Assembly (NCBI GenBank): GCA_964057225.1
Contig: OZ059894.1
Coordinates: forward strand, 10,674,131-10,738,130
Direction: 5' to 3'
DNA from: Auanema rhodensis
Lineage: Eukaryota > Nematoda > Chromadorea > Rhabditida > Rhabditidae
Length of the DNA: 64,000 nt
A program made the translations under genes and the position numbers. Positions 47,884 to 61,596 of this stretch are shown here, piece by piece (position 1 is the stretch's first letter; every line of letters starts with the position of its first letter). The notes under the pieces are model-generated. The model ran no database searches, was not told where the DNA came from, and saw only the letters and a list, made by a program, of their open reading frames with translations.

Positions 47884-48097
47884 CTACATGAGATAAGGTG
47901 GTATCCAGAGATCCACAAATGTTCCATTTTTTTTAAGAATTTCCCTTCTACAGTCTTTTCTGGTTATTTCAAGCAACAGAAAGACTCATTTTTCGTTAAC
48001 ATCGCTCACATTCGTTAGTCTCAAAGACTATACCTTTCTCTTGCAAGAATTGAATGGCATCAGCTTCAGTACGAAGTCGTTCTTTTGGAGAAAACAT
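47884..48097 (-). pseudogene. Relic of a Merlin/ISXO2-like transposase
   Basis: The minus strand reads MFSPKERLRTEADAIQFLQE, KGIVFETNECERC, a stop, then RKMSLSV, and in a shifted frame RKDCRREILKKNGTFVDLWI ending PPYLM-stop. The pattern (a helix with AI.FLQEKG, a C..C knuckle followed by R.M, then R..CR.EI....GTF) matches the N-terminal zinc-ribbon part of ISXO2/Merlin-type transposases, which are common in nematodes. The DDE core was not found nearby. The frame has at least one stop and one shift, so it is a remnant. Confidence 0.6.
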
Positions 48098-49122
48098 TTA
48101 GACGAAAAATGGTTGATAATGCAGATGCAATAACCAATAATGATTCAGTTTTTATATCATAATATATTCAAGGTTTATTATACTTATTATAGCTACACCC
48201 AGAAACGGAAAAATAACCAGATAAGATGTTATAAATGCAATTTCAACGTGATTTCTATTACAAATATTTGATTAAATTGAATAATTTGTAAAATATTTAT
48301 GATTATTTAGAACGTTATCGTCTTCTTGTTGAATAATATTCACTGATGAAGGTGACGATGATGATAGAATATGCGGAAGTGATATATAACTTGTATAACA
48401 TAGATTGAATTTAAGTTAATTGAATAAAGATGATGATGAATAGAAGTAATGATGAATTCAGTTTATGAAGATCATATTTAATAATTTATATAACTATATA
48501 AGGTATAATTTATAACTACAAACTGTGTTATATCAGAGTTGTTTCTGTATTTCATAATTTATTTAGAGAAACCAGACAAAATTTGTTTTATTTGCTTCAA
48601 ATATTCTATTCTTTTCTCTGATTTATAGCTCACATGTTCTTTATAGTTATATCCAACATATTATTCTCTCTATAACAAGCTTAAAGTAGGTGGTATGATC
48701 TCATTAACAACACCTTTTCTTATTTTTATTTTTCTATATTGCTGTGCAACTGTCATTGCTACTGCTTAATAACTTACATATTTGATTTATACATACAAAT
48801 TCTATATAAACTATATTCTATATAAAGTATATTTTAACTTCCTTATAATTAAAAATATAAATATATATATATATATCTACATCTCTTGTTTTAAACAAAA
48901 ATAACTGAAATCTTCTATTCCCAAGATAAATTAATCTTTTTTTTTCTGTTGTGTTTGTTCGATATATAATGTTTTATCTGAAACAAAACAAATTTGATAT
49001 GTTCATGTGTTTATGATTTATCTATTTGATTTCACTATTTTAATTTATAAATCTTAGTATTATTAATTATTTATAAAACAAGTGAATATATCTTCTCATC
49101 ATGTATCAATATCAGAATACGT
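48098..49122. other. AT-rich intergenic DNA
   Basis: No exon or repeat beyond short AT runs. It may include remaining transposon sequence and the promoter of the receptor gene. Confidence 0.4.
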
Positions 49123-50820
49123 ATGACAACTACAGTTACAAGTGATATCAGTACTACTATTACAACAACAATTATCATAACTACTACACCTCCATCAATA
49201 GTTAAATTTAACTATAATATCCATAAACCTATTATATATTCAATTGTGGCTGTTATAGCTGTATTTGGAGTGTGGGGAAACACAAATTTAGTTGTTGTTC
49301 ATTGTCGAAAAAGAAAACTACGAAATAAATATGGTAAAGTTTCTATTATGTTTACAAATAAATTGATTCTTATGATTCTAGGATCCTTATTATGTATTTT
49401 ATCTGGTTGTCAAGCACTTTGTTTGATATTTGAATGGTTAGGAATAACCTATAGTTTAACTGGTATTAATTATATATTTTTATTAATTTATGTTATTTTT
49501 ATATAAATCAAATAGAGACAATTTTTATAACAAAAAAAGGAAAAGAAAATTCATGTACTTTCAGCTGAGACGATTAAGCGAAGTGTATGCTTCCCATTAC
49601 TGTCACCTTATGTCTTCACGCACTGTATGCAGACAGGCTTATTAGCAACAATATCAGCAGATCTTTTAATTTCTGTTGTCTTTCCAATTACGTATTTGAC
49701 ATCTTTTATGTATTTTTCCTAAGAACATAATCCTTTTCAGACACCGTATTCTACCAGTAACAAGATATATTTTTGTTATTTGTATTCCAACTATAACATA
49801 TGGTCTCATTTGTTTAATTTTGGGAATAATTTTTATGGATAATGAAACATTAATGATGTGTAATCCACCTAGTAGTTTATATTCAAAAGGTTTGTTTTAA
49901 ACTATATTTAACAATCTTTATATACTTTATTATAGTTAATTTAATTTGGTATATGGGTGCAATGATTGCTGGTGGAATAACAATTGTTAATTATATGATA
50001 ACTTTTCTTGTTATATTATATAAAAGTAAGTTAATTTATAAATACATAACTATATATATATATAGTTATTGTCTATATTTGCATGCAAATAGTTTTTTTA
50101 GTTAAATCTATTTCCATCTTATTTTATCAATTATTTTTTGATTTTTTCTAAGTTTACTGTTTATTCTTATCAATAATTACAGATATTTCCAGTATTTTTA
50201 ATTATTTATGAAGTTTAAAATCATAAATATGGTTTAGAAAATTACTAATCAATCGATAAATGAATTAAATATATTAATTATAATATATATATTTCATATT
50301 TTGTTTTGCTCAAGCACGTTTATGCAGTGTTCCAACTTTGAAACTTAAACTTAAAAATATTTTTCAATATTCAGACATCCAACGGAACATCTCTTCAGGC
50401 CGGAGTGGTCGAGATCCTTTGGAACTCGAGAAGAAAGCTTTACGAAGCATTACTGTTATACTTTCTGTTTTTGTGTTTTCAAGATATATAGGAGTAGTAG
50501 CCTCTACAATTCTCCAATTTTTCTCTGTAGATCCAGCTATTATAGCATTATTACAAAATTATAATGTAAGTTATAATATTATTTGAATGAATATAATTTC
50601 ATCTTTTCAGGTAGTTTTTGCAACAATTTGCTATAGTCAAAACTATTATGTTTGTATAACAACTAGTTCAGAATATAACAAATTATTAAAAGAACAATTA
50701 TATCTTTTACTTAATAATATCCAAGGATATCATACATTTCATTTACCTTCAGATATACTTACAACTGTACATATAAGTCATAATAAGAAATCTATGATCA
50801 ATCCTATTCCAACTATATGA
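49123..50820 (+). CDS. Srsx-type seven-transmembrane chemoreceptor
   Basis: This is a nematode rhodopsin-like receptor of the serpentine Srsx class, probably chemosensory. A Thr-rich outer end is followed by TM1 (IIYSIVAVIAVFGVWGNTNL), with the class GN motif, and the short loop KLRNKYG. TM2 follows (SLLCILSGCQALCLIFEWLG), then a TM3 segment (TGLLATISADLLISVVFPIT), then YIFVICIPTITYGLICLILG. The Cys loop (MMCNPPSSLY), VNLIWYMGAMIAGGITIVNY, and RSITVILSVFVFSRYIGVV follow, and NYYVCITTSSEYNKLLKEQ closes TM7. The third-helix motif here is SADLL..VVFPIT, lacking a classic DRY, as is usual for this class. Introns are about 45-280 bases. The 50030-50370 intron edges are less certain. Confidence 0.85.
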
Positions 50821-51009
50821 ATTTGTTTTAAAATTGTAAAATACAATTTGCAACAATTGTTTCAATTAGCAAAAAATAAACGTTCATATCATGTACAATA
50901 TATATAAATATTTATATTAAACAAAAACATATTAATCTTTATATCAAAATGTTTTAAACATTCATAATCTTCAGAAATATTGATTTTAAAAAGTTTGAAA
51001 GAATTACAT

Positions 51010-53138
51010 TCATAATAATTTTTGTTTAATAATTGATTTTTTTAATGAAAAACATAAACTTATTAATTTAAAAGATAAATAAATAATAATTATAAGTGAA
51101 ATTATGACAAATAATAATACATCTAAGTTAAAATATTCGATTGTGTTAAGACTAGCTCCTTTGATATGAAGCTCTTCAAGGACTCCATTATCAGCTGCGA
51201 ATTCTGTCCAACGAACAAGACGTTCAGCAGCAGTGAACGGCTTAGTTTTCATCATTTTTTGAATTCTTTTAACATTTGTTTTATATCTAAATTGAATAAT
51301 TTAGTTTATATGACTTAGATTAACAATATAAAATTATTGTTATACCTATTATCCAGTATAATAGTATCAATTGCTGTCAAAAGATTTTTCTCGTTCAGAT
51401 CCCTTTTCAAAATGACCTAAAATCTTTCTTTATGTTATATATGATTGATAGTTAACGATTAAACCTTTCCAACATGTCGTCTTTCAACATTCCGACCATT
51501 TCTAAACTGATCAGCGAAAATTGGAACGACAATCACTGGAACTCCACGTAGCATTGCTTCGGTTAGTCCATTCAACCCTCCATGCATAATGAAAAGTGTC
51601 AAACGTGGATGAGCTTAAACAAAAACTTTTTTGATTTAGAACTTAAATTTCTTACCTAATATATCAGCTTGGGGAAGCCAATTCACAAAATCAACATTAT
51701 CAATTCCTTTGAATAATAATGGAGTATCAGTATCACCTACATAAATTAATTTTCTTTTGTGTTTTCTTTAAGTTTTTTATAAACCTTTTGAAATTCGGAA
51801 TAAGAAATGATATTCACTCTTGTTCTTCACAACTCTGGTAATATCTTCTTTTACCTTAGCAGGTAAAGAATGAAACTGAGCAATTGATCCTAGAGACATT
51901 ATGATTACACCTTTTTCACCCTTTTCCATAATTTGTCTAATTCTCTGTAAATTTAGTTTAAAACAATTTAGATTTCTTTCGATAAAACCTCATCTTCTAA
52001 TGGTTTTGGTTCCGTAACGCCTAGTCCTCCGATATAAATTGTTTTATGTGTGATTGGGCGTGGCAAATCAAACATTTCATCTGCATTAACAAAACATAAA
52101 CTACTATTTGCCACTATATCTCGAAGATTAGGGAAATTAGTATCGACATGTTGACGAAAAACCTTCAAAAAACAAGTAAGCTTGTCAATAATATGCAATA
52201 TAATTAGGAAAAAAGCCTACCTGTGTTGCCAAGTCTGTTCCCCATCTATGAACGAAAATAGTTCCTACATACATGTACATATTGTACATTCTCTGCCAGA
52301 AGTTCATTACATCACCGTTATCATTTTCCTCAATTGTTGGTACATATGATGTAGGAGCAGGTATTCCTTAAATCATTATGGCTACAACTAATTCAAACAG
52401 AATTAAAATAAACCTAAGTTATAGCTAACAGCATCCATAAGAGCTGTTGTTGAGATCCACAGAATATTTTTTATTTCCAAATATCTGAGAATTGTACATG
52501 AGAATTCACAAATTCAACAGAAATGAAATAAAAAAAATCTTTTATGATACCTCAATATACCAACTCCACAAAAATCAATCTGTTCTGTGAATGCAACATC
52601 AAAATTATAGGTACGAAGAAATTCAAGTTCCTCCTTTCTTTCCATAATTGCTAGATATGCATGTTCGTTATATTTTGATTTTTGCTTCACTTAAACTCAC
52701 CATTACACATGTGAGAGCAGGAATATTCAAAGTACAATCTCTCAAGTAATCCTAATGAATCATGAGCAAGAATATACTCATCGGAACCTTCCAAATCATC
52801 ATGGAATTTAGAACCTAAATTAAGAAAATATGATATTGGAAAAATAATTTAATCTCCATACTTATATTATTCATTTGAATTATTTTTGCCTTTTTTGCTC
52901 CTTGGAAATTTCTTAAATCTTTAACATATTCCGGGACAAATACTACCTATAGTTCAAATGTTGCAAAATTGAACTTGAACGTTCATGAACTTACAACTTC
53001 ATGACCAGCTTCAGCTAGCGTGTCTGCTATACGTCCATTGGATATTAGATGACTAGCAGATATAGATGGACTATATACTAATATTCGATATGACTGAGTT
53101 AAACAAACAAATTTTAGTAATAAAAGTACAACAAACAT
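51010..53138 (-). CDS. UDP-glucuronosyltransferase (UGT, GT1 family)
   Basis: UGTs transfer sugar from UDP-sugars to small lipophilic molecules on the lumenal side of the ER. The signal peptide MFVVLLLLKFVCLTQSYRIL opens the protein, followed by PSISASHLISNGRIADTLAE, the usual acceptor-domain start with the catalytic His. The C-terminal half has IIMSLGSIAQFHSLP near 51890 and the UGT signature FVNWLPQADIL, then FIMHGGLNGLTEAMLRGVPV and FADQFRNGRN near 51690-51500. A C-terminal membrane helix (LDVLLFVIISLIIIIYLSF) and a basic tail SLKKSIIKQ follow. All signature residues are intact. About ten introns, mostly near 50 bases. The endogenous substrate cannot be told from sequence. Confidence 0.93.
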
Positions 53139-53790
53139 CTGAAAAATTAAATAAAATATTGTAAAAATTCAAAAACATCAAGCAAACAACGATAAATTAA
53201 ACATTAACTTTACAAATATTTAATTATTTTCAATTGAAGTACACTCGATTATACATTAAATATAATTAAATTATTCTATTAAATGATTTAATCAATGTTG
53301 TAGTCAAGTTGTGTTCATCTTATCTTATCATTAAAAGAATGATTTCTTTGATTCTTTATCATATGGAATATATTTATTTATTTTTCCTAATAGGAAAAAG
53401 TTGTTTTTGGCATTAAATTCTTATGTTCATAAGATATTTATAAGATTATAATAAATAATATTAGTTATTATAATATGAAAATAAAGATTTAGTCGAATAT
53501 TTCTTGAAAATGAAGTTTAGTTTCAAATATTATGATTTCTCTTTTAAATCAAAATAATAGATAATGTAGATAAAGGTTGTATTGATCAGCTGAATTCATT
53601 CGAATGTTGTCGTTCAGGGAAGATAGTTGAGAATAAAAGCAGAAGTCAAGGAATATTTGTTAGCGCATACTCAAGTCTCCACTTTTCTTCCAAGACATTT
53701 CTTTCGATTAGGCAATTTTGATTAAAGGAATAGAATTCATTTTCATTCAGATTATTCATTTAGAATATATATATATAGAGAGAGAGAGAG

Positions 53791-53856
<66 letters not shown>

Positions 53857-55281
53857 TAAATATAAAGAAAAACCATTATGCATTTGATTTACGTTGGAAA
53901 AAAATTAAATTATTTTAGTTGTGTTCAGTTTTTATAGTGAAAAAAAATGTGATTGTTGAACATGTTAATTATTGAACTTCTATTATGCACTATTCAAGTT
54001 TTTTTTTTTAAAAAGTAAAACAAAAAACTATAAAACATGTTATTTTTGATCTTTTTTCAAATGATATCATATAGAAAACACTAATTTCTGATGAAGAGTT
54101 TTATGAAAATTAAATGTTTGATAATATATACATACGATTAGAAAAACTTTCTTATCAAATTATTATTAAAATATGTATTTCTTTCAAATTTTTCAATTAA
54201 AAATCAAAAATATATTTTTTGGATGAACGATACAAGAATTTGTTCACTTAAACTCAAAAAAAGAGCTAAAATCAACAAAAAAAAAGAAAATGTTTTCTTT
54301 CAATTAAATGCATACATATGTTACATTCAATTCGTTTTATTATGACTCACATAGAGAACAACTATTCTTTTTATAGCAACCAGAGTTTCCACGTTTTTTC
54401 TAAATTTTCATACAGAGAAAATCACGAAAAATGTGAATGCATGGCAACTGACAACTCAATTTTATTCTATATATTCTGAATGGCATGTTGTCAACTGGAT
54501 CTGGCACTATCGCTCATTAATTGACTTTCGCATGGAATTCCTTTCGAACTTTAGCCCTGACGTAGTTTACTAAGAATAATTTCATGAAGTATAAGCATAT
54601 TTGACTAGTGAATTGACGATAAGGTCTAAGAAAAGAATCCGCTTAAAAATTCTCAAACTGCAATTGGAAAACACTTTAGATTTTTGAAGGTTTAACTTTC
54701 AAGATTAAAAAATAAACAACGAAAAGATGAAAATCACACGACCTTATTTGCCGAAATATGACTGTTAACTTTGATAACTTCAACTTTAAATATCATGTAC
54801 TATCTATTCACTTTTAAAATATCATTCAGACTTTAATTAGCGTCCAAATTGTTCTAATAATTTACAAACATTAATAAAGTTCACAAACAACAAAGAACCA
54901 ATAATAGACACTGTTCAAAAAATAATTAGGCTAGAACAGAGCATCACTATGTCGTAAGATCTACATCTAAGATAGATAAATAAAAAATCAAAAAACGACA
55001 CCGGACATTGTTGAGGAAGACTTCTAAACTTAGACATAAAGTTGATGAGATGATGATGGTATACAATTAAAGTTTAGGAAAGCAAAATTAGCATCCCGTT
55101 AAAAAGGAAAAGAAATTTTCTACCAACTAAGCATTGACATGGCGGGCGAGGGATTATCGTTCAGAATGAGACAAAAATGTGTGAATAAAAACGCTGCCAA
55201 TTAGCGACCTCAGATATTGCAATGCGTGCCTAAATCTTTGGCCAGGCAGTTTCTCAGACTACACTAATGGAAATTTACTTC
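53139..55281. other. Intergenic DNA between UGT and striatin genes
   Basis: About 2.1 kb of AT-rich DNA with one GA microsatellite and no exon that I can support. The part next to 55281 is probably the striatin 3' UTR. Confidence 0.5.
53776..53851. repeat. (GA)n microsatellite, about 75 bases
   Basis: GA tract with one AAAA interruption near 53791, upstream of the UGT gene. Confidence 0.95.
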
Positions 55282-57999
55282 TCATTCCAATCCAACGGTG
55301 AATACTTTTGCCAAGGCATCAGCTCCTGCAGAACCAATTAGAGATCGCGATGGATGGAAAGCAACACAGTTGACAGAAGCATCATATTTTTTCCGATGAG
55401 CAGATATTTCCTGAGAAAAAGAATGTAAACACATAAAGTAAAAATCACCAAACCTGCTGACAAATACGTTTTTCCATATTCCATAAACGAAGACTTCCGT
55501 CATGGCTACCCGATAAAAGATACAAGCCATTAGGGTCAATTGCAAGTGAAGATATTCCTTCCATATGAGCCATAGTACTATGAATTTGCTTGCCTTAAAA
55601 AAATGTCTCAAATTCAAAAAAATTGTTTCAGAAATACCCGTGGTATTATCAAAGTATCGAATTTTTCTATCATCTCCTGCTATAATAGTCATGCCCATAG
55701 TTGGATGAGAAAGTATTCGTGTGATCAATTCAACAACTTCTGGAAGAATACATAAACAATGTAGAATATTAAATGAAAAAATAACCTTCTCCAAAATCGA
55801 AACTGAGCAGAACAGCTCCAGTTTCAATATCAATAATTCGTGCCTGAGATTTTGTGTAGCCAGCCAAAAGCTGAGTTTGTTCTGTTGATACAAAATCAAC
55901 AGATGTTGGAACGGCATCAGTAACATCGCTTTCAATGGTACGTAAAAGGGGTTGTTCAAAGTTTCCTGTAGAAAATGTTCAGCTACTTCACCTTTGAAAA
56001 AAATACCTGGTTCCCATAGTTTAATTGTACCATCAGATGATGCAGAAGCCAACTTATTATCAGATGAATGATATGCAATAGACCAAACAATGTCTTGATG
56101 GCCCTTTAAAGTTTCGGACAAAACTTTGGGATCTTAGAACAGGTGGATATTGAAAAAAAAAAGATTATCAAACCGTATGCTTCATGAGGGTCAATGTTAC
56201 TACTAGGTACATTCCAACAACAGATCTTACCATCATGTCCTCCTGAATAAAATAACTTGAATTCTATCCTAATACGATACCCATACCTGTGAATAAATAA
56301 TCACCAGTTGGAGAAAGATCCATGCAAAGTACAGGTCCAAGATGACCCCGAAACGTATAAATGGGATCTAATCCATCGCTGCCATGCTTTTCATCTTTGC
56401 GAGGTTCTAAGCACCACATTTTAATCGTACTATCTTCACTTGCGGTGAACAGCACAGGCTCAACAGGATGGAACTGAAGAAAATTGTATTTACAACTAGT
56501 AATGCATATTTTTTACCTGCATAGCCCTGATTGAATCAAGGTGTGATCGAAGTGTCATTTTCTGACTCCATTTGATAGCAGCAACAGAATTTTCCTCATC
56601 CTAAATACATCTACATCAAAAGTTTGAAAAATCTAATTTTTATACACTGGAAATAAAATTGTCTTTTATGTCTATAGCGGCATCCGAAGAAAGACCGAGA
56701 ACATCATCGATATCCATAAAACCTTCCTGGCGACTTTTGCTCTTCGGAGGATTCTGAGCCAAACTCATCCCGTCATCTATGAACACATCAGTACATATAG
56801 TTTATTAAATTGAACTACCAGGTTGTCTTTTATGCTCCTCTTCATCAAGGCTGCTGGCATTCTTTTTCGTTCTTTTCTCATTTCTTAAATCAGTAAAATA
56901 TGTTATTATGGAACAAATTATGTTTACTTGTATTTTTCCTTCAGACGATCTATGGCTTCCTGATCGGTAGTGGACCATTCATCTCTAGTTTTTTCATCCT
57001 TAAGAAAAGAAAACTCATCGAGCGCCTGAGCAGCATCAGCATCAAACTCTTTTGAACGATCATCCCCTTCATAATCACTAAAATAAAGCGTTTTCTTGCG
57101 CTTAGAACACTAAATTACCTATCATCATCTCTTTTTCCTGAGCCATTGTATTTACCGCCTGATACACGTTCACTTGAGGGCCAGTCGCCCTGAATATATT
57201 GATAAGCAAAAAGACAATGAACATTAAAATACCTCAGGTATAAGCCCAAGCAGATTTTTAACTCGGAAGGATCTAACATCCAATATATTTTCGCTATAAC
57301 CTATTTCCTAAATTAAGCATAAGCAAAATTATAATAGCGAAATTATTGTACTTGTAAATATTGCTTCAAAAGTTGGCGCCCTTGTTTCCAAGTTAAAGCA
57401 CTACCACTGGGACCCATATCATCAGTAGTAACAGGATTTTCTTTAATCGTGAGATTGCACCGAGTTTATAGCAAGAGCTTACCTGTTATTGGATCAGGCT
57501 CCGGTTCAGTTTCCTCATACTGTGGAGGATCCTCACCATTATGTGTAAGTCGGTAAGTTTTGGCTCTAAGATACAACGAGATTAAAAAACCACATGAATA
57601 AAAATATACCTCTCTTGTTTCAAACAGTATTCTAACATTTTTATACGTCGTATTAGGTCTGCCTTCAGATTTTCCTGCCCTTTTCTCTCTCCTTGTAAGA
57701 AACTTATTCTAGCCTTCAACAAAAAAATTAAAAATTAATTCATATAAGCAATATAAGAACCTGCATCTCGGCTCTTTCCATTTCCCATCTTGCTCGTTCC
57801 ATCTCACTCCTGCTCCACTCATGTTGCAAAAAGTGAAGGACGCCGTGCATGGTATAAGGAGTTTTTTTTGGCTAAAATAATAAAATCAATAAATAATTTG
57901 AAGTAAGATAAATTAAAAACTCAAAAAAACACTTACATTTTCATCCTTATGTTGTTGACCTTGTTGGCCAGCACTGTTTTGCTGATCCTCACCCTGCAT
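55282..57999 (-). CDS. cash-1: Striatin (STRIPAK scaffold, PP2A B''' subunit)
   Basis: Striatin is the WD-repeat scaffold of the STRIPAK phosphatase-kinase complex. The N-terminal part has the caveolin-binding/coiled-coil block TMHGVLHFLQHEWSRSEMER, then WEMERAEMQARISFLQGERK, RRIKMLEYCLKQERA near 57640, and WKQGRQLLKQYLQEIGYSEN near 57380. An acidic linker follows. Seven WD repeats occupy 56600-55282, including LRSHLDSIRAMQFHPVEPVL, FRGHLGPVLCMDLSPTGDYL, LKGHQDIVWSIAYHSSDNKL, ISSLAIDPNGLYLLSGSHDG and the last VNCVAFHPSRSLIGSAGADA. The start at 57999 is the first Met (GVMQGEDQQN); an in-frame upstream exon without Met (near 58131) could extend it. Introns are about 45 bases. Confidence 0.94.
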
Positions 58000-58693
58000 G
58001 ACCCCTGGAACAGCTATACCGCCACCTAAAAATGTTTTAAATAAAAATAAATAAACGATATAAAGAAATATTTTACTCACAGTGCACCTAGGTGTTTCAC
58101 AAATTGACGGGGGTAATATAGTTCGTGTCACCTTACTAGGTTAAATCTAAAATACCAAAAAGACATAGAACCATGAGTTATACAAGAAAGAGAAAAACTT
58201 TAAAAATAGAATACATAGAATCCCAATTAACTGAATCAAATATTCAACTTCAAATTTCAAAAACTTCGAGATTCTTGAAAAAAACCATTATTTTCAAGTT
58301 AAGTTGGTCCAGGCAAATCAGCGCGCGCAACACGCCACGCATATATCCGAGCACGCTTGTCATTAGCCGTAGAGCAGTCATATTTGAAGTGACACCTATA
58401 ATAGCTTATTATAAGTAAAAGTCTCTATTCATACTTTTCTATATTTGTTTTTATTGTAAGGGAACTGAGCCTTGTTTACGTGAATTTAAATATTGTTTTT
58501 ATTTATATTTTGTTTAATTTGATTTATCAATTTGATGATAAATATTTAATATTTTGAATTATTTTTATGAACTAATTATTTTCTTGACCTTTATCTTCAT
58601 AATAACACTATATTTTATTATCCTGACGAGACTTAATCAATTTAAATGTTCTAAATACACAGAGCTCTAAAATTTCAGCCTTCATTTTTGTGA
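58000..58693. other. Divergent intergenic region, striatin and alsin-like gene
   Basis: It holds possible 5' exon sequence of striatin (58085-58135, minus strand) and a CpG-richer patch near 58318-58345 in otherwise AT-rich DNA. An 81-codon plus-strand frame (58173-58418) has no clear protein features. Confidence 0.35.
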
Positions 58694-61596
58694 ATGCAAA
58701 GTGAATTAAGTTGCATTAATAGTATTGAGCATGATTCCTGGAACGAAAAGGAGAATTCACCTGTTAAACTTGACCAACATGTTACAAATGATATTTTATT
58801 CAAGGTAGTTTTGATTATTTTCACAATTTCGATTTGCTATTCTAATGCACAAGGGTCATTTATTTGTTATAAACAGAATATTCTCTGAGTCTTGTATTTT
58901 AGAACCTAACCCGAAAAACTCAAAAAGGATCTTACGAAATTCAAAGAAATCAGAATGTTTCGTCACTTCATCTTAGCGAATCGGGTGAATTGATAGAATT
59001 CATAAAGATTTATCGCAAATGTTGTCACCCAATCGAAAACCAAAGGTTTTATATCACTATAAGTATTATTATCATTGTTTTTTCACTAAGGATGATAATT
59101 TCGCACATAGTACTCTCGGAGCAGTCTGGTATTCTTGTTGACAGTACTAATAATTTGTGGTCTTTTAACTGTGATGAATTGACTGAGAGTAATCAAATGA
59201 CTACATCTTATCTTTGCTCTTTTCCAAATTGTACATTTCTTAAAATTGTTGCGGGAAGGTAGAAAAGAACTTTTTTTTATGAAAATCAAATGTCTTTAAG
59301 AAATCATTTTCTGGTATTTTTGAAACGAGACGGGTCTAAAAATAATAAATCTACTTCAAAAAATGAAAATCAGCTTTCCAAAAATTTTGATATTTGCCCA
59401 ATTTGTCAATCAGACGAAGAGACTATGAGACGGATTTCCGAAGTATATGTAGAATCAGATAAGGTTGCCTTATAAAATTATCGGGATTCACTATTCTATA
59501 CAGATATCTGAAAGTCTTTCTGCCACCTCCGGAGAGGAAAATAATCAGCAACTTAGATCACATAACCAAATGCATCATATGAAGTTGGCTTAACATTGTT
59601 TATTAATATTATAAGAGATATTGAAGTGAACTTCAAGAGCATTTAATGAGAAAGCACTGCTTGAATTCGCTGTCAGAAGACGTTCTTATGGATAACCCTT
59701 GGGATATAGTCAACTATAAAGGCAATTTTTTATTTTATTTTGAAAATAATTTGAATTTAGACCGTTCATATTCACAATCTAATCCACACGAATTAGATTT
59801 CTCATTTGTTTCTCTTGATCGTATTTCTATTTGGGACCAAATATACTTAGCAAATGGTAAGAAAATTATGAAAATGAATAATAAATAATTATTTTTTTTC
59901 GAATTTTCAAACATAGAAGAAGAAGAAACTGATTCTAAACAAGGTAAATTATTTATTAGTTATATAAATAATCTTAATTTTTAAGAATGTAATCGGATTT
60001 GTTCTCTAGAAGTGTGGTCTTTTGGTGATAATAAATGCGGTCAGCTGGGTTTATCCGATATTATTGACAGGTTGGCATTATTATTGCTTATATGTATATT
60101 TATTCATAAAAATGTATATAAAGGTCGATCCCAAATAAGATCACTGCCCTTCAAGGAAATTTTATAATTGATGTAGTAGCGGGATCGGACTTCTCTGCTG
60201 TGCTAACAGCGGCTGGTGAAGTAATATCAGGGTCAAATATAGGCAGTTATACATTTTTTTAGGTATATATATGGGGGAAAAACATATCTAGTAATGGTGA
60301 TGAAGCTATTTTGGAACCCAAAAGGCAAAAAGTAAAATAATATATTATATTTAACTTTATACTATTATGTGTTATTATATTTCAGCTAGGACTTAATCAA
60401 TTTGCATTTGACATTACGGTAACCAATGATGCTCTTTGGATACTGTTGAATGGACCTGGCGCTACAGTAACCCTATATCGTATTGGTGAGCTGTTAGGCG
60501 GAAATACGACAACAAGAGTTAAACTAATAAAAGTGGGATTTTATATTATTTAATTTTTTATATATTTTTCAAATTGTTTAAGTAATTAATATTTTATTTG
60601 ATATTCTTATTTCTTTTTTATTTATTCAAAATTTTTTGTATTCATTAGTCTCGTTTATTTATTCTTTTGATTTTGAAATCAAACAATATACATAATATTT
60701 ACTAATATATATTAGAAAAACTTTAAATTCCTGTGAAAATAATAATTTGAACTTTGTTTAGGATCAAATCCCTATCAAAATTTCTGGAACAGAAACTAAA
60801 GTTCATATGCTCAAGCTTTTACCTCATGAACGCTTAAAAAACTTATTATCTATTCATTTTGAATCTTCACAAATGACAAAACTTATAAAAGGAATACTTG
60901 ATATACTAAATAGATTAAGTAAGAAAATTTCTTTAATTTCTTTTTCTTTTTATTAATTTTAGAAGAGGATATATCAGTGCTGTGCGAAAATTGTCAGATG
61001 TTATTATCATTTTATCAAGAGTTTTCAATGTTAGTTAAATTATATTTTATTTTTCATATTTTTATCTTTTTCAAAATTTAGAAGATTAATTGGTTTTTTA
61101 ATTTTTGTTATAGTGTTATTCAATACACCCGAACCCTCATTCAAAGTTCTACAACAGATCATGATGCTCTTGATGTATTTGGAAAGTATTCTTCTAAAGA
61201 ATTTATGAAAAATCTTGAAAATGCTTTAAAGGCATGTGCAGTGTCATTGGCATCTGGACAACTTCATTCCTATGCATATCCGTAAAAACTACATTTTTTA
61301 TTAATTTTCATTCATTTTCACAAATTCAGCGCTGATTTAAAGTTGCACATAGATCGCTTAGCCACAGAATACAACGAAGATTCAACTCAACCTGCAAAAG
61401 TTTTAGGTAAACAAAGGTCAAAACAATGTTAACTAAGGAAATTTCTTTTATAGTCAAACTTTTTTTTCGAATAATCAATTGGTTAAAATATTTGGAAACA
61501 TTTGGACAACAATTGGCTCTATTACCTAAAGTTAGTTTTGTTTATAAAAAATTTCAACACAACTACAGTATTGTTGCTCCACGGTACTCAGATTGA
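58694..61596 (+). CDS. Alsin-like protein with RCC1-type repeats, apparently short
   Basis: RCC1-like repeats are seen as SEQSGILVDSTNNLWSFN and FLKIVAGRNHFLVFLKRDG near 59110-59330, then EVWSFGDNKCGQLGLSDIID near 60010 and VVAGSDFSAVLTAAGEVYIW near 60180. Between them, FDICPICQSDEETMRR recalls the CNQC.. segment that follows the third repeat of vertebrate alsin (ALS2), a Rab5/Rac1 exchange factor. The later exons are helical (EDISVLCENCQMLLSFYQEF; YSSKEFMKNLENALKACAVS; LKLHIDRLATEYNED) and may be the start of the DH domain. The frame ends VAPRYSD at 61596. I see no MORN repeats or VPS9 domain in the remaining window, so it is either short or continues through exons I missed. Confidence 0.55.

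Noticed and set aside
58173..58418. 81-codon plus-strand frame near the striatin promoter
   Set aside because: Low-information composition, no splice or family evidence; probably chance in AT-rich DNA.
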